Shown here: one piece after another, positions 48,328 to 56,257 of the stretch
How positions within the stretch are numbered: the stretch's first letter is position 1
How the letters are laid out: each line of letters begins with the position of its first letter
Assembly (NCBI GenBank): GCA_963777665.1
Contig: CAVZRJ010000004.1
Location: 186,001 to 250,000, forward strand
DNA length: 64,000 nt
Reading direction: 5' to 3'
Source of the DNA: Bog-756 sp963777665
Lineage (GTDB): Bacteria; Actinomycetota; Acidimicrobiia; Acidimicrobiales; RAAP-2
Program-made: the position numbers and the translations under genes
The notes under the pieces: model-generated
Told to the model about the DNA's origin: nothing
The model's database searches: none
Seen by the model: only the letters and a program-made list of their open reading frames with translations

Positions 48328-48906
48328 CTAACGGGCACTCGCTGTCAGCTGGACCGCGACGGGGTGAGGTTCGGGTAGTGGCAATACGAAGCCAATCAAC
48401 ACTGCGTCGTAGTTCCCCCCGGGAAGTGGAGGCGGTCCACCATTCGCGGTGCATGCAGGCTCGGGTGCCTGCGGACCGCCTGGACTGCATCCAACATACG
48501 TCGTCATCACCTGGATCGGGAACCGGTTGGTGCCTGAAGCAATGATGAGGGGAGCACTGCTGCACATCGTTGCAAACGCCACCTGCGGTGCGTAGCTGCT
48601 GTTGGTGAGCGCCACAACGAAGTCCGGCCTGCATGGTTTGGTGAGGTTGATCGGAGCGGTTCCATCGTTCACCACCACCAGCGTTCCGTTGAGAACGCGC
48701 CCCGGTGTGACCCGGTCGGCGGTCAACGAGATGCGGTCAGTGAGATGTGGATCCGCTGGCAGCAGTCCATACCCACCTGGCAGCGGAGGCGCTGTCGTGG
48801 TTGGCGCGACGGTCGTGTTAGGCAGGCCCGATTGGGCTTGGCCGCAGGCGGCCGCGGTGGATAGGAGCGGTAACACCATCAGTCCCACGCACCATCGACG
48901 TTTCAT
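48328..48906 (-). CDS. Secreted lipoprotein of unknown function
   Basis: A 192-residue exported protein starting MKRRWCVGLMVLPLLSTAAAC with a lipobox-like TAAAC. A Pro/Thr linker (NTTVAPTTTAPPLPGGYG) leads to a domain with RISLTADRVTPGRVLNGTLVVVND and TKPCRPDFVVALTNSSYAP, MCSSAPLIIASGTNRFPIQV and CSPGG; five Cys in the mature part suggest disulfides. The beta-rich pattern recalls an immunoglobulin-like fold (intracellular-proteinase-inhibitor BsuPI-like), which is tentative. The frame is open to 48984 but the signal places the start at 48906. Confidence 0.7.
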   Translation of the reverse strand: MKRRWCVGLMVLPLLSTAAACGQAQSGLPNTTVAPTTTAPPLPGGYGLLPADPHLTDRISLTADRVTPGRVLNGTLVVVNDGTAPINLTKPCRPDFVVALTNSSYAPQVAFATMCSSAPLIIASGTNRFPIQVMTTYVGCSPGGPQAPEPACTANGGPPPLPGGNYDAVLIGFVLPLPEPHPVAVQLTASAR

Positions 48907-49110
48907 CGTCAGGTGAGTTTTCCACATGTCCACCTGCGCCTGGTTGCGGCTCACCCCTTCGCCCCCGACGGCGTAGCCGATCAAGAGGCCGATGACCGCA
49001 CTAGACCTCCCTGGAGTAATCGGGTTTGTCCCGGAGGTGTCAGCCTTGGGCAGGCGTAACCGCCGCTGGCCCGATGACCGGACATAGTGGCCGGCGGAGG
49101 TCCATCGGGG

Positions 49111-49446
49111 CTAATTCTTGGAAGGAAGTGAGCGGGCGTAGGCGGTACCCAAGCCCGCCCATCTCGCAAGTTGTCGTCTTGTCCGGAGATGATCGGATGC
49201 GACACGCACCCAGCCATCCATGGGGCGACCACGCATCACCGCCAGCTCTGCATCGGAGGTGTCGATGAGTTTGGCGGACTTTCTCGGATCGACGCGAACC
49301 AACACCCCGCCTTGGCCACTCGCAGCAATCGCCATGTTCCCATTGACCAGGAAGGCCAGTCCCCCGAAGATCTTCTTCTCGGTTACTCGCGGCTCGCTGT
49401 CCAGCAATTCGCGAAGTCGTTCTGCCAACTCCTCGTCATATGCCAC
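49111..49446 (-). CDS. TfoX/Sxy N-terminal-domain protein
   Basis: A 111-residue protein: AYDEELAERLRELLDSEPRVTEKKIFGGLAFLVNGNMA, then GVLVRVDPRKSAKLI and MDGWVRVASDHLRTRRQLARWAGLGTAYA. This is the TfoX N-terminal domain without the C-terminal helix-hairpin domain, as is common outside gammaproteobacteria; the competence role of Haemophilus TfoX should not be assumed. The start is a GTG 7 bases after a minus-strand TACTAT (49454-49459), predicting a leaderless mRNA. Confidence 0.88.
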   Translation of the reverse strand: MAYDEELAERLRELLDSEPRVTEKKIFGGLAFLVNGNMAIAASGQGGVLVRVDPRKSAKLIDTSDAELAVMRGRPMDGWVRVASDHLRTRRQLARWAGLGTAYARSLPSKN

Positions 49447-49777
49447 CAGCCGGATAGTACAGGGCCGTCCGGCGCGTCACTCATGCTGACCACGAAGGCC
49501 CGGGCACAAGTCCAAGGTGATCCCCGACGTCACCGACGTTCAGGCCATCTCCGCTGGTATGGGGCACCTTTGGCTTGCACGGGTACATGCCGTAGCGTGC
49601 GTATGAGGTCGCGTGGTACACGATTCGGCAGTTCTCCGGATGCCCCGAAATTGCCGGGTCCGTCCCACGGACCCGGTGGCGTCCTGGACTGCCGGTTCGA
49701 TGACCGATGTCACCTCCGACTGAGCCTCATGTAGCCCAATTCTAAAGGATCTCTCTCGGCTTGCCGACTCACAGAGT
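49447..49777. other. Gene-free stretch with a strong hairpin
   Basis: About 330 bases between divergent genes. No gene is recognisable. A 10-bp perfect hairpin lies at 49654-49676. The leftward TfoX-like promoter element TACTAT is at 49454-49459. Confidence 0.4.
49654..49676. repeat. 10-bp hairpin with 3-base loop
   Basis: CCGGGTCCGT (49654-49663), loop CCC, ACGGACCCGG (49667-49676). No gene ends near it on either strand (nearest coding 100 bases to the right and 200 to the left), so it is not an obvious terminator. It could belong to a small RNA or an operator. Confidence 0.6.
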
Positions 49778-50101
49778 GTGGCCCGTCCGGAGAACCCGAA
49801 AGTGAAGGAAGCCATAGTCACGGCGCTGGTTACGGCCCGTTCGCATGGCAATGCAATGGCGCCTGAAGAAGGCGCGAGTCTCTGCGACGCCTGGAACTAT
49901 GCCCTGTTCACTGCATTCGGCACGGCTCGCCCACCCGGAAAGTTCGAGTCCTGGGCCAGGAGGTCACTCCCAAAGATTGCGGGCTGTCTCCATATGGCGA
50001 AAGTGGAAATGACCAGTCCAGAACAGAGCGACGCGATCCGTCTGTCGGCCGTGGCCCTCTTCGAGTCGCAACAGTGTGAGCTGCACGCCCAAGAAGGGTG
50101 A
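49778..50101 (+). CDS. Hypothetical protein
   Basis: A 107-residue soluble protein from a GTG at 49778: MARPENPKVKEAIVTALVTAR, then SLCDAWNYALFTAFGTARPPGKFESWAR and KVEMTSPEQSDAIRLSAVALFESQQ. Predicted mostly helical. I do not recognise a family. Composition and codon pattern look like a real gene, but no ribosome site is obvious and the frame lies next to other poorly supported sequence. The next frame overlaps it by 26 bases if a GTG at 50076 starts the ankyrin gene. Confidence 0.5.
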   Translation: MARPENPKVKEAIVTALVTARSHGNAMAPEEGASLCDAWNYALFTAFGTARPPGKFESWARRSLPKIAGCLHMAKVEMTSPEQSDAIRLSAVALFESQQCELHAQEG

Positions 50102-50195
50102 CCGAAACGCAGAGCGCCGTCACCTGTCACAAGAAGGTTCCCCCGTACGTGCCGGATCGCGTCCGTATCGATGCGATTGGCTGGCACAGGTCCCG

Positions 50196-50909
50196 GTGTC
50201 CAACGATGCCGCCATTTTCCTTGACAGTCCGAACCTGATCAGACGCCTCCTGTCAGACGAACCTGATCTAGCGAGAGCGAGATTCGAAGCCGGAGGCGGT
50301 ACGAGCACGGCGCTCCATTTCGTTACAGATTGGCCTGGTTACTTTCCAAACGGGCCGGACATCGTGAACCTGCTGATCGACGCCGGAGCCGACCCGAATG
50401 CGCGCACGACCGGAAGTGGCTCAGCAACACCAGGATACGGCTCCGAAACGCCCCTCCACTATGCCGCGAGCAGCGACGACGTGGACGTTGCGGTGGCACT
50501 GACCGACGGGGGTGCCGATCTTGAAACGCCCGACGGCTCGATCGGGACACCCCTCGACAATGCAGTGGGTTACGCCTGCTGGCACGTCGCTCGCCTCCTC
50601 GTGATGCGTGGCGCCCAAGTGGAGAAGATCTGGCACGCTGGTGCCCTCGGCATGCTGGACCGATTGGACGATCTGCTCGTGTCCGAGGTCGACCCGGTGC
50701 AGATTTCACAGGGGTTCTGGCACGCCTGCGCAGCTGGTCAACGCCGTGCAGCCGAGCGTTTGTTGAGCGCTGGGGCTGATCTCAACTGGGAACCGGACTA
50801 TGCAGAAGGGACTCCTCTCGACGCGGCCGGTGGTCTCGGGACACGTCAGGAGAATGTCATCACCTGGCTCCACGAGAAAGGCGCCCACACTTCAGTTCAA
50901 TCGGAATAG
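50196..50909 (+). CDS. Ankyrin-repeat protein
   Basis: About 237 residues from a GTG at 50196. Four to five ankyrin repeats: STALHFVTDWPGYFPNGPDIVNLLIDAGADPNAR, SETPLHYAASSDDVDVAVALTDGGADLE, GTPLDNAVGYACWHVARLLVMRGAQV, then a less regular unit and AAERLLSAGADLNWEPDY with a final GTPLDAAGGLGTRQENVITWLHEKGAH. Such proteins mediate protein contacts. The frame is open to a GTG at 50076, but the extra 40 residues are Arg/Pro/Gly-rich and unlike the family. The N-terminus (SNDAAIFLDSPNLIRRLLSDEPDLARARF) starts directly with a repeat-like helix pair. Confidence 0.82.
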   Translation: MSNDAAIFLDSPNLIRRLLSDEPDLARARFEAGGGTSTALHFVTDWPGYFPNGPDIVNLLIDAGADPNARTTGSGSATPGYGSETPLHYAASSDDVDVAVALTDGGADLETPDGSIGTPLDNAVGYACWHVARLLVMRGAQVEKIWHAGALGMLDRLDDLLVSEVDPVQISQGFWHACAAGQRRAAERLLSAGADLNWEPDYAEGTPLDAAGGLGTRQENVITWLHEKGAHTSVQSE

Positions 50910-50924
50910 GAGAGAAGGTCTTCC

Positions 50925-51032
50925 ATGGAAATGCGTTGCGCAGAATGCGGGTGCCTTGTCGACTCCGGCAACGTGGTCGAACGGTGTCACGACCCCGAGT
51001 GCTGTTGCAAGAACCTCCCCGACAAGGCGTGA
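50925..51032 (+). CDS. 35-residue cysteine-rich zinc-ribbon-like protein
   Basis: ATG 50925 opens a 35-codon frame with CAECGC at residues 5-10, a central RCHDPE and CCCK at 26-29, giving seven Cys and one His. The clustered Cys pairs suggest metal binding, comparable with minimal zinc ribbons. AGGAGAGAAGG lies about 9 bases upstream as ribosome site and the start is 15 bases after the ankyrin gene stop, so it is probably co-transcribed with it. Too short for firm family assignment. Confidence 0.6.
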   Translation: MEMRCAECGCLVDSGNVVERCHDPECCCKNLPDKA

Positions 51033-51185
51033 ACGTCCCCGGTGCCGGACGGTGCCACTGGACAACCGCGGCTCACGGTGATCTGGAGCACCTGGACCCG
51101 CTCGTGTATCGGCACCTGTCGGATGAGATGGCGGGGACAATCACCCACCAAGTGCAGTTCCGGAGGACTCAATGACTCGAAGTGG

Positions 51186-52331
51186 TCAGGGGACGTTCGG
51201 TCCGAACCACCGATGGACTCGCGTGGACTCCCACGCTTGCTTCTCCTTCGAGAGCGCAGCACTTGGAGCGGTGAACTTTGCCACTGGGGTGTCGTACGAC
51301 AAGAAGTTGACATCGATCCGCCCCACGAGGTCGTCGCCCAGCTCCACGTAGCACCCCGCCGAGCCGTCGTATGGCAAGGGGTCGCTGTCATTTGTGAGCT
51401 TGGCAATGAGGACCTTGGTGACCGTCGCCGCCTCACCCTCAGCGATTCCTCCTGCGCGCGGCACCGGTGCGCTCGTCACGTCGCCGATTGCATACACGTT
51501 AGGAAACTTCGTAGCGAAGGTGGCCGGATCGACCGGGATCCACCCGTCCTCGACGAGCTCGGACACGGCTACGACCTCGGGGGCGCAATGCACCGGGATA
51601 CCCAGAAAGAGGTCGTAGGGCAGCTCACGCCCATCCTCGAGATGGGCGATGTGATGCTCAGGATCGAGACGGATCACCTTCGACCCGGGCCAGTACTCGA
51701 TACCGTGCTCCTCGAGGATGGCCGTCAGCGCTGACGACGTTCTCTGCGAGATCGGAATCGGAGCGGGCATCGGACTGACGAGATGAATAGTGGATGACTC
51801 ACGCAGTCCACGATGAGCGAGGAAGTTGTCCACGAGTAAGGCAGTCTCGACCGGCGCTCCGGGGCACTTGAAGAATGGACCGAGCACACTCACGACGACG
51901 GCGCCACCGTTGTTGAACGCGACAAGCGCGTCTCGGGCCCGCTCAGCGCCGGCGAAGGAGTAGAACTCGACTCCATCTTCCGCGAGTCCCGGCGTCGCCG
52001 CCACGTCATAGTCGGCTCCGAGTGCCACGACGAGGATATCGGCATCGTAGGTGGCGACGTCTGTGACGACTCGGCGACGCTTGGGATCGATCGCCGTCAC
52101 TGTCTCTTGGCGGAACTCAACTCCCGGTTTGTCGATGCCTCGATAGGGGTTCCACACCTCGGATGCCTGGCGGCGCCCGAACATCACATCGAGCTTCGAA
52201 AATCCAAACATGAAGGCATCGCTCTTGTCGATGAGCGTGATGTGCACCTTGTCGGGGATCGCCTCGGAAAGCCCGGCGACAAGTTCAAGGCCTCCGAATC
52301 CCGCTCCCAGAACGACAACGTGCTCAGCCAT
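51186..52331 (-). CDS. FAD-dependent pyridine nucleotide-disulfide oxidoreductase (sulfide:quinone reductase-like)
   Basis: A 381-residue flavoprotein. VVVLGAGFGGLELVAGLSEAIP is the FAD-binding motif, LIDKSDAFMFGFSKLDVMFG the SQR-like second segment, VVALGADYDVAATPGLAEDGVEFY a hinge, and NVYAIGDVTSAPVPRAGGIAEGEA the C-terminal FAD motif. GPFFKCPGAPVETALLVDNFL resembles the Cys segment of sulfide:quinone reductases, but only that Cys of the usual redox pair is seen, so NDH-2-like or other quinone-linked activity is also possible. The ATG at 52331 lies 6 bases after a minus-strand TATCTT, consistent with a leaderless mRNA. Confidence 0.87.
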   Translation of the reverse strand: MAEHVVVLGAGFGGLELVAGLSEAIPDKVHITLIDKSDAFMFGFSKLDVMFGRRQASEVWNPYRGIDKPGVEFRQETVTAIDPKRRRVVTDVATYDADILVVALGADYDVAATPGLAEDGVEFYSFAGAERARDALVAFNNGGAVVVSVLGPFFKCPGAPVETALLVDNFLAHRGLRESSTIHLVSPMPAPIPISQRTSSALTAILEEHGIEYWPGSKVIRLDPEHHIAHLEDGRELPYDLFLGIPVHCAPEVVAVSELVEDGWIPVDPATFATKFPNVYAIGDVTSAPVPRAGGIAEGEAATVTKVLIAKLTNDSDPLPYDGSAGCYVELGDDLVGRIDVNFLSYDTPVAKFTAPSAALSKEKQAWESTRVHRWFGPNVP

Positions 52332-52485
52332 GATGGCAAGATAACAGAGCGATGGAATGTGCCCCGATCAAGGGCAGGGTCCGTCCCGCGATGGCGCCAG
52401 GGTGTGCCACGAACCTTCGGAACGTTCAGGGATCCGTTCCTAGAGCTCCTCGTTGGTTCCTCACACCTTGCTTCAGGTCCCAGAA

Positions 52486-52911
52486 TCAGCGCAGCTCAGC
52501 CCGCGGTCGCACGGCAATCGTGACACGAGCCGTTGCGCAAAGCCGGTCCTGATCGTCGTGCATCTCGACGTCCCAGACCCAGCTTGTCCGACCCCTGTGT
52601 ATCGCGACCGCGGTGCCGTGGACGGAACCGTCGGTGATCGGCCGCAGGAAGCTGGTGTTGTTCGCCATCCCCAGAGCAGCACCCCCTGTGGCGAACACCC
52701 CGCGGGCGGTACCAGTCGAGGCGAGCGTTTCGGCGATTGCCGCATAGACGCCGCCATGAATCATCCCTAAGGGCTGGCAGACCTGCGGTCGAACTGGGAG
52801 AGTGCCGGAGCACCGGTCGATCTCGTCGCTCTCATGGACGACCAATCCGATCGTCGCGTCGAACGCTGACTCAAGGGGGACGCGCAGCTTGTACGGAGGA
52901 GTATCGGGCAT
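52486..52911 (-). CDS. PaaI-family thioesterase (hotdog fold)
   Basis: A 141-residue hotdog protein: AFDATIGLVVHESDEIDRCSGTLPVRP, QVCQPLGMIHGGVYAAIAETLASTGTA with the HGG motif and catalytic Glu, NNTSFLRPITDGSVHGTAVAIHRGRTSWVWDVEMHDDQDRLCATARVTIAVRP at the C-terminus. It closely follows the PaaI/YdiI thioesterase pattern and would hydrolyse an acyl- or aryl-CoA. The ATG at 52911 lies 7 bases after minus-strand TAACCT. The frame is open upstream to 53403, but that is non-coding. Confidence 0.9.
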   Translation of the reverse strand: MPDTPPYKLRVPLESAFDATIGLVVHESDEIDRCSGTLPVRPQVCQPLGMIHGGVYAAIAETLASTGTARGVFATGGAALGMANNTSFLRPITDGSVHGTAVAIHRGRTSWVWDVEMHDDQDRLCATARVTIAVRPRAELR

Positions 52912-53321
52912 GATGCCGAGGTTACCGCTGCGCAAGTATGAGGAGATTCTCCAGGTTGGGAGGGCACTCTCCACACCCCTCTCAAGGTGGAGACACGGTT
53001 CGAAACCCCCTTGGACTGCGTGTTGGCCAGCCATCGGGCGAGGACAGCTGTCCCGGGCCGGACCCAACTGATGTCGGGCAGATGCGGCTGATCTTCGAGC
53101 GAACACCCCAGCACATCCTGGCATGGTGCACAACATGGCGCGGGGACCGACGTCACACGCGGAGCTGACCTCATCTGCCACCCAACGCGCCCCGGCCGCA
53201 CCACGATGTGCGTCTGGTCGAGGATCGTGGCGCACAGCACTGATCGCGGAACACTGGTCGAGCGGTCGGTCATCGAGCGAAGTAGCCTGCCGTCGTTGCT
53301 GGGGAAAGCGACCACGCAACC
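52912..53321. other. Gene-free stretch
   Basis: About 410 bases between the divergent thioesterase and VOC genes. Open frames here have no protein-like features. A GGTTCGAAACC sequence at about 52998 looks like a tRNA T-loop but lacks stems of the right length, and no acceptor or anticodon arm surrounds it. Confidence 0.4.
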
Positions 53322-53756
53322 GTGCACTCACCGGAAGGGGGAGCCATCTCCAGCGCCGAATCATCCATTCCGGCCGAGCTCTCGATGGTCGTGTTGACGT
53401 CACGTGACGTACCGAGACTCCGCCGCTTCTACCGGGCGCTCGGCTGGTCCGAGCAGGCGGGGGCCACCGACGAGTTGTGCCGATTCCAGCTAGGGCCGGT
53501 GGTCCTGACGCTGTACCCGGACGAGCGTCGTGTAGACGAACACGAGCCTGTCGCGCCGTCGCACATCACCCTGGTCGTGCGCCCGCCGTCCAGGGAGCTC
53601 GTCGATGAGGCGTACCGCACCGCGGTCGACGCCGGAGCCGAGGTCGTGAGTCCTCCGACCGATCACTCATGGGGCGGCCGGTCGAGCGTCGTGGCAGATC
53701 CCGACGGACATCGCTGGGAGCTTCTCTGGATCCCCACCCGCCAGCCCGAGGCTTGA
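53322..53756 (+). CDS. VOC-family protein
   Basis: A 144-residue protein with ELSMVVLTSRDVPRLRRFYRALGWSEQAG at the start of the domain, CRFQLGPVVLTLYPDERRVDE, PSHITLVVRPPSRELVDEAYRTAVDAGAEVVSPPTDHSWGG and the C-terminal SSVVADPDGHRWELLWIP. The DPDGxxWE tail is typical of the glyoxalase/bleomycin-resistance type. The GTG at 53322 gives a 20-residue leader; the conserved region begins near the internal Met at 53385. Function unknown. Confidence 0.85.
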   Translation: MHSPEGGAISSAESSIPAELSMVVLTSRDVPRLRRFYRALGWSEQAGATDELCRFQLGPVVLTLYPDERRVDEHEPVAPSHITLVVRPPSRELVDEAYRTAVDAGAEVVSPPTDHSWGGRSSVVADPDGHRWELLWIPTRQPEA

Positions 53757-53910
53757 ACAGTGGACCGCTGAAAGGGAAGCTGCGGCCGGTTCCGACCCTC
53801 AGAACGTCCTCGTCGTCTCGTTCCTGGGTGGCTGAATTCATTGTGTCGGGAGTTCGCCAATCTTGGCCTTTCACCGGGGCGTCGACCGAGCTGATCGCCC
53901 GAAGAGCCGA

Positions 53911-53916
53911 TATCGT
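53911..53916 (+). promoter_or_regulatory. Probable -10 element, leaderless methyltransferase gene
   Basis: TATCGT is followed by exactly 6 bases and the GTG at 53923, the same spacing as at 22510 and 59115. No -35 match is seen. Confidence 0.45.
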
Positions 53917-53922
53917 TGTGTG

Positions 53923-54717
53923 GTGAGCGACGACACCTGGGCCGGATTGGCTGACCAATTTGCCGACGACGCCTATGCCTCGGTGAAGGGACGCGTGCGC
54001 ACCTATGTGTTGCACCAGCAGCTGCTTGAGCATTTACCAGCGCCTCCAGCGTCTGTGCTCGACGTCGGCGGCGGCGCGGGCCATCAATCGTTTCCGCTGG
54101 CCCAGGCCGGTTACAACGTGACATTGCTTGATCCGTCGCCGGCGATGCTGGACAAGGCTCAGCAGCGCCTCCAGCGGCTGCCCGGAGATGCCCAGCGACG
54201 GGTGACGCTCTTGCAGGCCGACGGCGAGGACACCGTCGAGGCGGTCAATGGCGGACGGTTTGCAGCCGTGTTGTGCCACGGCGTGCTCGGGTACCTCGAG
54301 CAACCGGAGCCGTTGATCGACCAGCTGTGCCGGTGCGCCGCCGCCGATGGCGTGGTCTCGATCATGGCGGCGAACGCTAAGGCGCTGGCGGTGCGCCCGG
54401 CCTTGGAACGGCGGTGGGACGACGCCCTCGCGGCGTTTGACGCCACCGGCGAGGTTGGGGTGCTCGGAGTACCGACCCGAGCCGACACTGTGGAGCACCT
54501 CAGCGATCTCATGCGAAGCGGAGACGTAGAACCACTGCGGTGGTACGGGGTATGGCTGTTTGTCGACTGGCTCGAATTCAGCGGAGCCGAGTTGGATCTC
54601 AGTGACTCAAAGCGGCTCGCGGCAACGGCCGCTGTCGAACTGGAAGCCAGCCGACGAGACCCCTACCGCCAACTCGGTCGCGTCTTTCATCTCGTGGGAC
54701 GCAAAGCTCCGAGCTGA
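53923..54717 (+). CDS. SAM-dependent methyltransferase (SmtA/CmoM-like)
   Basis: A 264-residue class I methyltransferase. Motif I is SVLDVGGGAGHQSFPLAQAGYNVTLLDPSPAM, motif II region FAAVLCHGVLGYLEQPEPLIDQL, post-motif DGVVSIMAANAKAL. The C-terminal region (DTVEHLSDLMRSGDVEPLRWYGVWLFVDW) resembles CmoM/SmtA, which modifies tRNA carboxymethoxyuridine, but the assignment is not secure. The start is taken as GTG 53923 (VSDDTWAGLADQFAD) because it lies at the conserved opening and 6 bases after TATCGT. Confidence 0.9.
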   Translation: MSDDTWAGLADQFADDAYASVKGRVRTYVLHQQLLEHLPAPPASVLDVGGGAGHQSFPLAQAGYNVTLLDPSPAMLDKAQQRLQRLPGDAQRRVTLLQADGEDTVEAVNGGRFAAVLCHGVLGYLEQPEPLIDQLCRCAAADGVVSIMAANAKALAVRPALERRWDDALAAFDATGEVGVLGVPTRADTVEHLSDLMRSGDVEPLRWYGVWLFVDWLEFSGAELDLSDSKRLAATAAVELEASRRDPYRQLGRVFHLVGRKAPS

Positions 54718-54773
54718 CGAGCAACAACAGCCAAGCCCTTGTAGGAATTGGGGCGTCACGAAGCCTGCTGCGG

Positions 54774-54819
54774 CGTCGCGAGGCCGGCGCGACGAGGACT
54801 GACGAATGGCGTTCAGTCC
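54774..54819. terminator. Two consecutive hairpins between convergent genes
   Basis: Hairpin one: CGTCGCG (54774-54780) with CGCGACG (54788-54794), 7-base loop. Hairpin two: GGACTGA (54796-54802) with TCAGTCC (54813-54819), 10-base loop. They lie between the methyltransferase stop (54717) and the aquaporin stop (54852) and probably terminate both strands. Confidence 0.6.
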
Positions 54820-54851
54820 AGCTCACTCGCCCGGTACCCCAGCCAGTGTCA

Positions 54852-55670
54852 TCACGAGTGTCCCGCCTCGTACGGCTCGGTGAAGAGGCCGCCCTGTGCG
54901 GCACCCGAGCTCGATTTGCCGCCTCCTGGGCCACGCAGGACGAAGGCGATGATGACGGCGAGCAGGGCACCGGCAATGGGGCCGGCGATGTACACCCAGT
55001 AGCCGGTGAAGGTGGTGCCGACCAGATCGGGACCGAAGGTGCGGGCCGGGTTCATCGACGCACCTGAGATGGGGCTACCCCACAAGCCGGCCAAGGCGAT
55101 GTACCCCCCCACTCCGAAGGCACCGAACAAGCCGACGTTCTGCGCGCCCGAGGCTGTACCCAGAATCACGCTGACCAGGCCCAGGGTCAAGATCAACTCC
55201 ATCCAGAACGCAGACAGGTCGGAGTAGCCATGCGCTGGGTAGTTGGACCCGTAGATGGCGGAAACGTGGACCACCGAGCGCAGGAAGAGGGCGGCGAGCG
55301 TGGCCCCGGTGAGCTGTACGACGATGTAGCCGGGCACCCGCCGCCACGGGAAGTCCCGGCGCAGGGCAAAGGCGATGCTGACTGCCGGATTCAGGTGGGC
55401 ACCAGACACCTTGCCCATGAACAAGATGATGGCCAGCACTGTCAGGCCCGGTGCCACGACGGCGGAGGTGCGGCTGACCACACCGGGGAAGGCGTGTCCC
55501 ATCATCCCGGCACCGGCCGCCGCCAGGACCAGGAAGAACGTTCCCAGAAGCTCGGAGAAGAGGCGACGCCACTCTTGGTGGGGGTCGTTGAAGTGGGTGA
55601 TGCGGTCGATGATGTTCTGCTCGTAGCGGGCGATGGGGCCGAGCGTGGGGAGTTGCTGTGTCGCTGCCAT
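54852..55670 (-). CDS. Aquaporin-family channel protein
   Basis: A 272-residue six-helix MIP channel. The two half-helix NPA motifs are SGAHLNPAVSIAFA (NPA at 94-96) and SGASMNPARTFGPDL (207-209), with the selectivity-filter Arg at 210. The N-terminal 45 residues are hydrophilic (QNIIDRITHFNDPHQEWRRLFSE). The water-type or glycerol-type cannot be told with certainty; the lack of the extended GlpF loop and the SMNPAR context favour an aquaporin Z-like water channel, with an unusual long N-terminus. A ribosome site GGAAGGTG lies about 12 bases before the ATG. A promoter is proposed at 55759-55788. Confidence 0.93.
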   Translation of the reverse strand: MAATQQLPTLGPIARYEQNIIDRITHFNDPHQEWRRLFSELLGTFFLVLAAAGAGMMGHAFPGVVSRTSAVVAPGLTVLAIILFMGKVSGAHLNPAVSIAFALRRDFPWRRVPGYIVVQLTGATLAALFLRSVVHVSAIYGSNYPAHGYSDLSAFWMELILTLGLVSVILGTASGAQNVGLFGAFGVGGYIALAGLWGSPISGASMNPARTFGPDLVGTTFTGYWVYIAGPIAGALLAVIIAFVLRGPGGGKSSSGAAQGGLFTEPYEAGHS

Positions 55671-55758
55671 CGTGGATCACACCTTCCGGAGCTAGAGGTT
55701 GTTCGGGGCGTCGGCGTTCTTCTCCAGTCGGTTGGCGGATGTGGGCGGGCCCGCCGAG

Positions 55759-55788
55759 ACCGTACGGAAACGTACCAACAGAGTGCAA
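55759..55788 (-). promoter_or_regulatory. Putative aquaporin promoter with inverted repeat
   Basis: Minus strand TTGCAC (55783-55788), 18-base spacer, TACGGT (55759-55764). The spacer contains GTACG-N4-CGTAC (55762-55775), an inverted repeat that overlaps the -10 and could be an operator. The aquaporin ATG lies about 90 bases downstream. Confidence 0.45.
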
Positions 55789-55811
55789 GTACCTGTCCGA
55801 GCGCCCTCTCC

Positions 55812-56186
55812 TCAGTAGGGCAGATCCTCGGGTGAGCAGTCCCGATAGTCAGGATCGGGCTCAACGACGAACTGCACCGCTCTGATGGTCGAGTGACCGT
55901 CCAGGATGGCTCGAGCAATACGGTGCATTCCGTCCATCACACGGCCATCGGCGCCGAGGATGACCGGATACGAGGGATCGACTTCCTGGATGAGCCGAAT
56001 ATGGTCGATGATCCGGCGGACTGTCGGGGTCGGCCCGAACGTGAACCAGAAGTCCGTGCCGACATCAGCGATGGAATCAAGCGGCACCTCGCTGACCGGC
56101 AAATCAGCGCTAGCGGCGATGAGATTGTCCACGTCCCAGGCATCCAACCCCTTGCTACTCGGTCGGAAGTTGTACTGCTTGCGCAC
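55812..56186 (-). CDS. ParB-like nuclease-fold domain protein (small, stand-alone)
   Basis: About 124 residues from a GTG at 56186: VRKQYNFRPSSKGLDAWDVDNLIAAS, then LPVSEVPLDSIADVGTDFWF, TPTVRRIIDHIRLIQEVDPSYPVILGADGRVMDGMHRIARAILDGHSTI, and VVEPDPDYRDCSPEDLPY. The GRVMDGMHRIARA segment is the ParB/Srx-type motif (G-x-x-x-D-G-x-H-R). The family of stand-alone proteins beginning RKQY and ending PEDLPY is common in bacteria; role unknown, not chromosome segregation. Upstream in-frame GTGs at 56204 and further would extend it without added similarity. Confidence 0.78.
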   Translation of the reverse strand: MRKQYNFRPSSKGLDAWDVDNLIAASADLPVSEVPLDSIADVGTDFWFTFGPTPTVRRIIDHIRLIQEVDPSYPVILGADGRVMDGMHRIARAILDGHSTIRAVQFVVEPDPDYRDCSPEDLPY

Positions 56187-56257
56187 CGGGCAAGTCTTTC
56201 GCACTTTCGGGACCGAAGGGATGGTCCGGCGCGGAGTCCACGGAACGGATGCGTCAA

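Noticed and set aside
51033..51185. Open frame ending EMAGTITHQVQFRRTQ between the Cys-rich gene and the flavoprotein gene
   Set aside because: It looks mildly protein-like but has no separate start or ribosome site and overlaps the Cys-rich gene in another frame.
52985..53015. GGTTCGAAACC, resembling the T-arm of a tRNA
   Set aside because: The stem would have only two base pairs and no D-arm, anticodon arm or acceptor stem can be placed around it.
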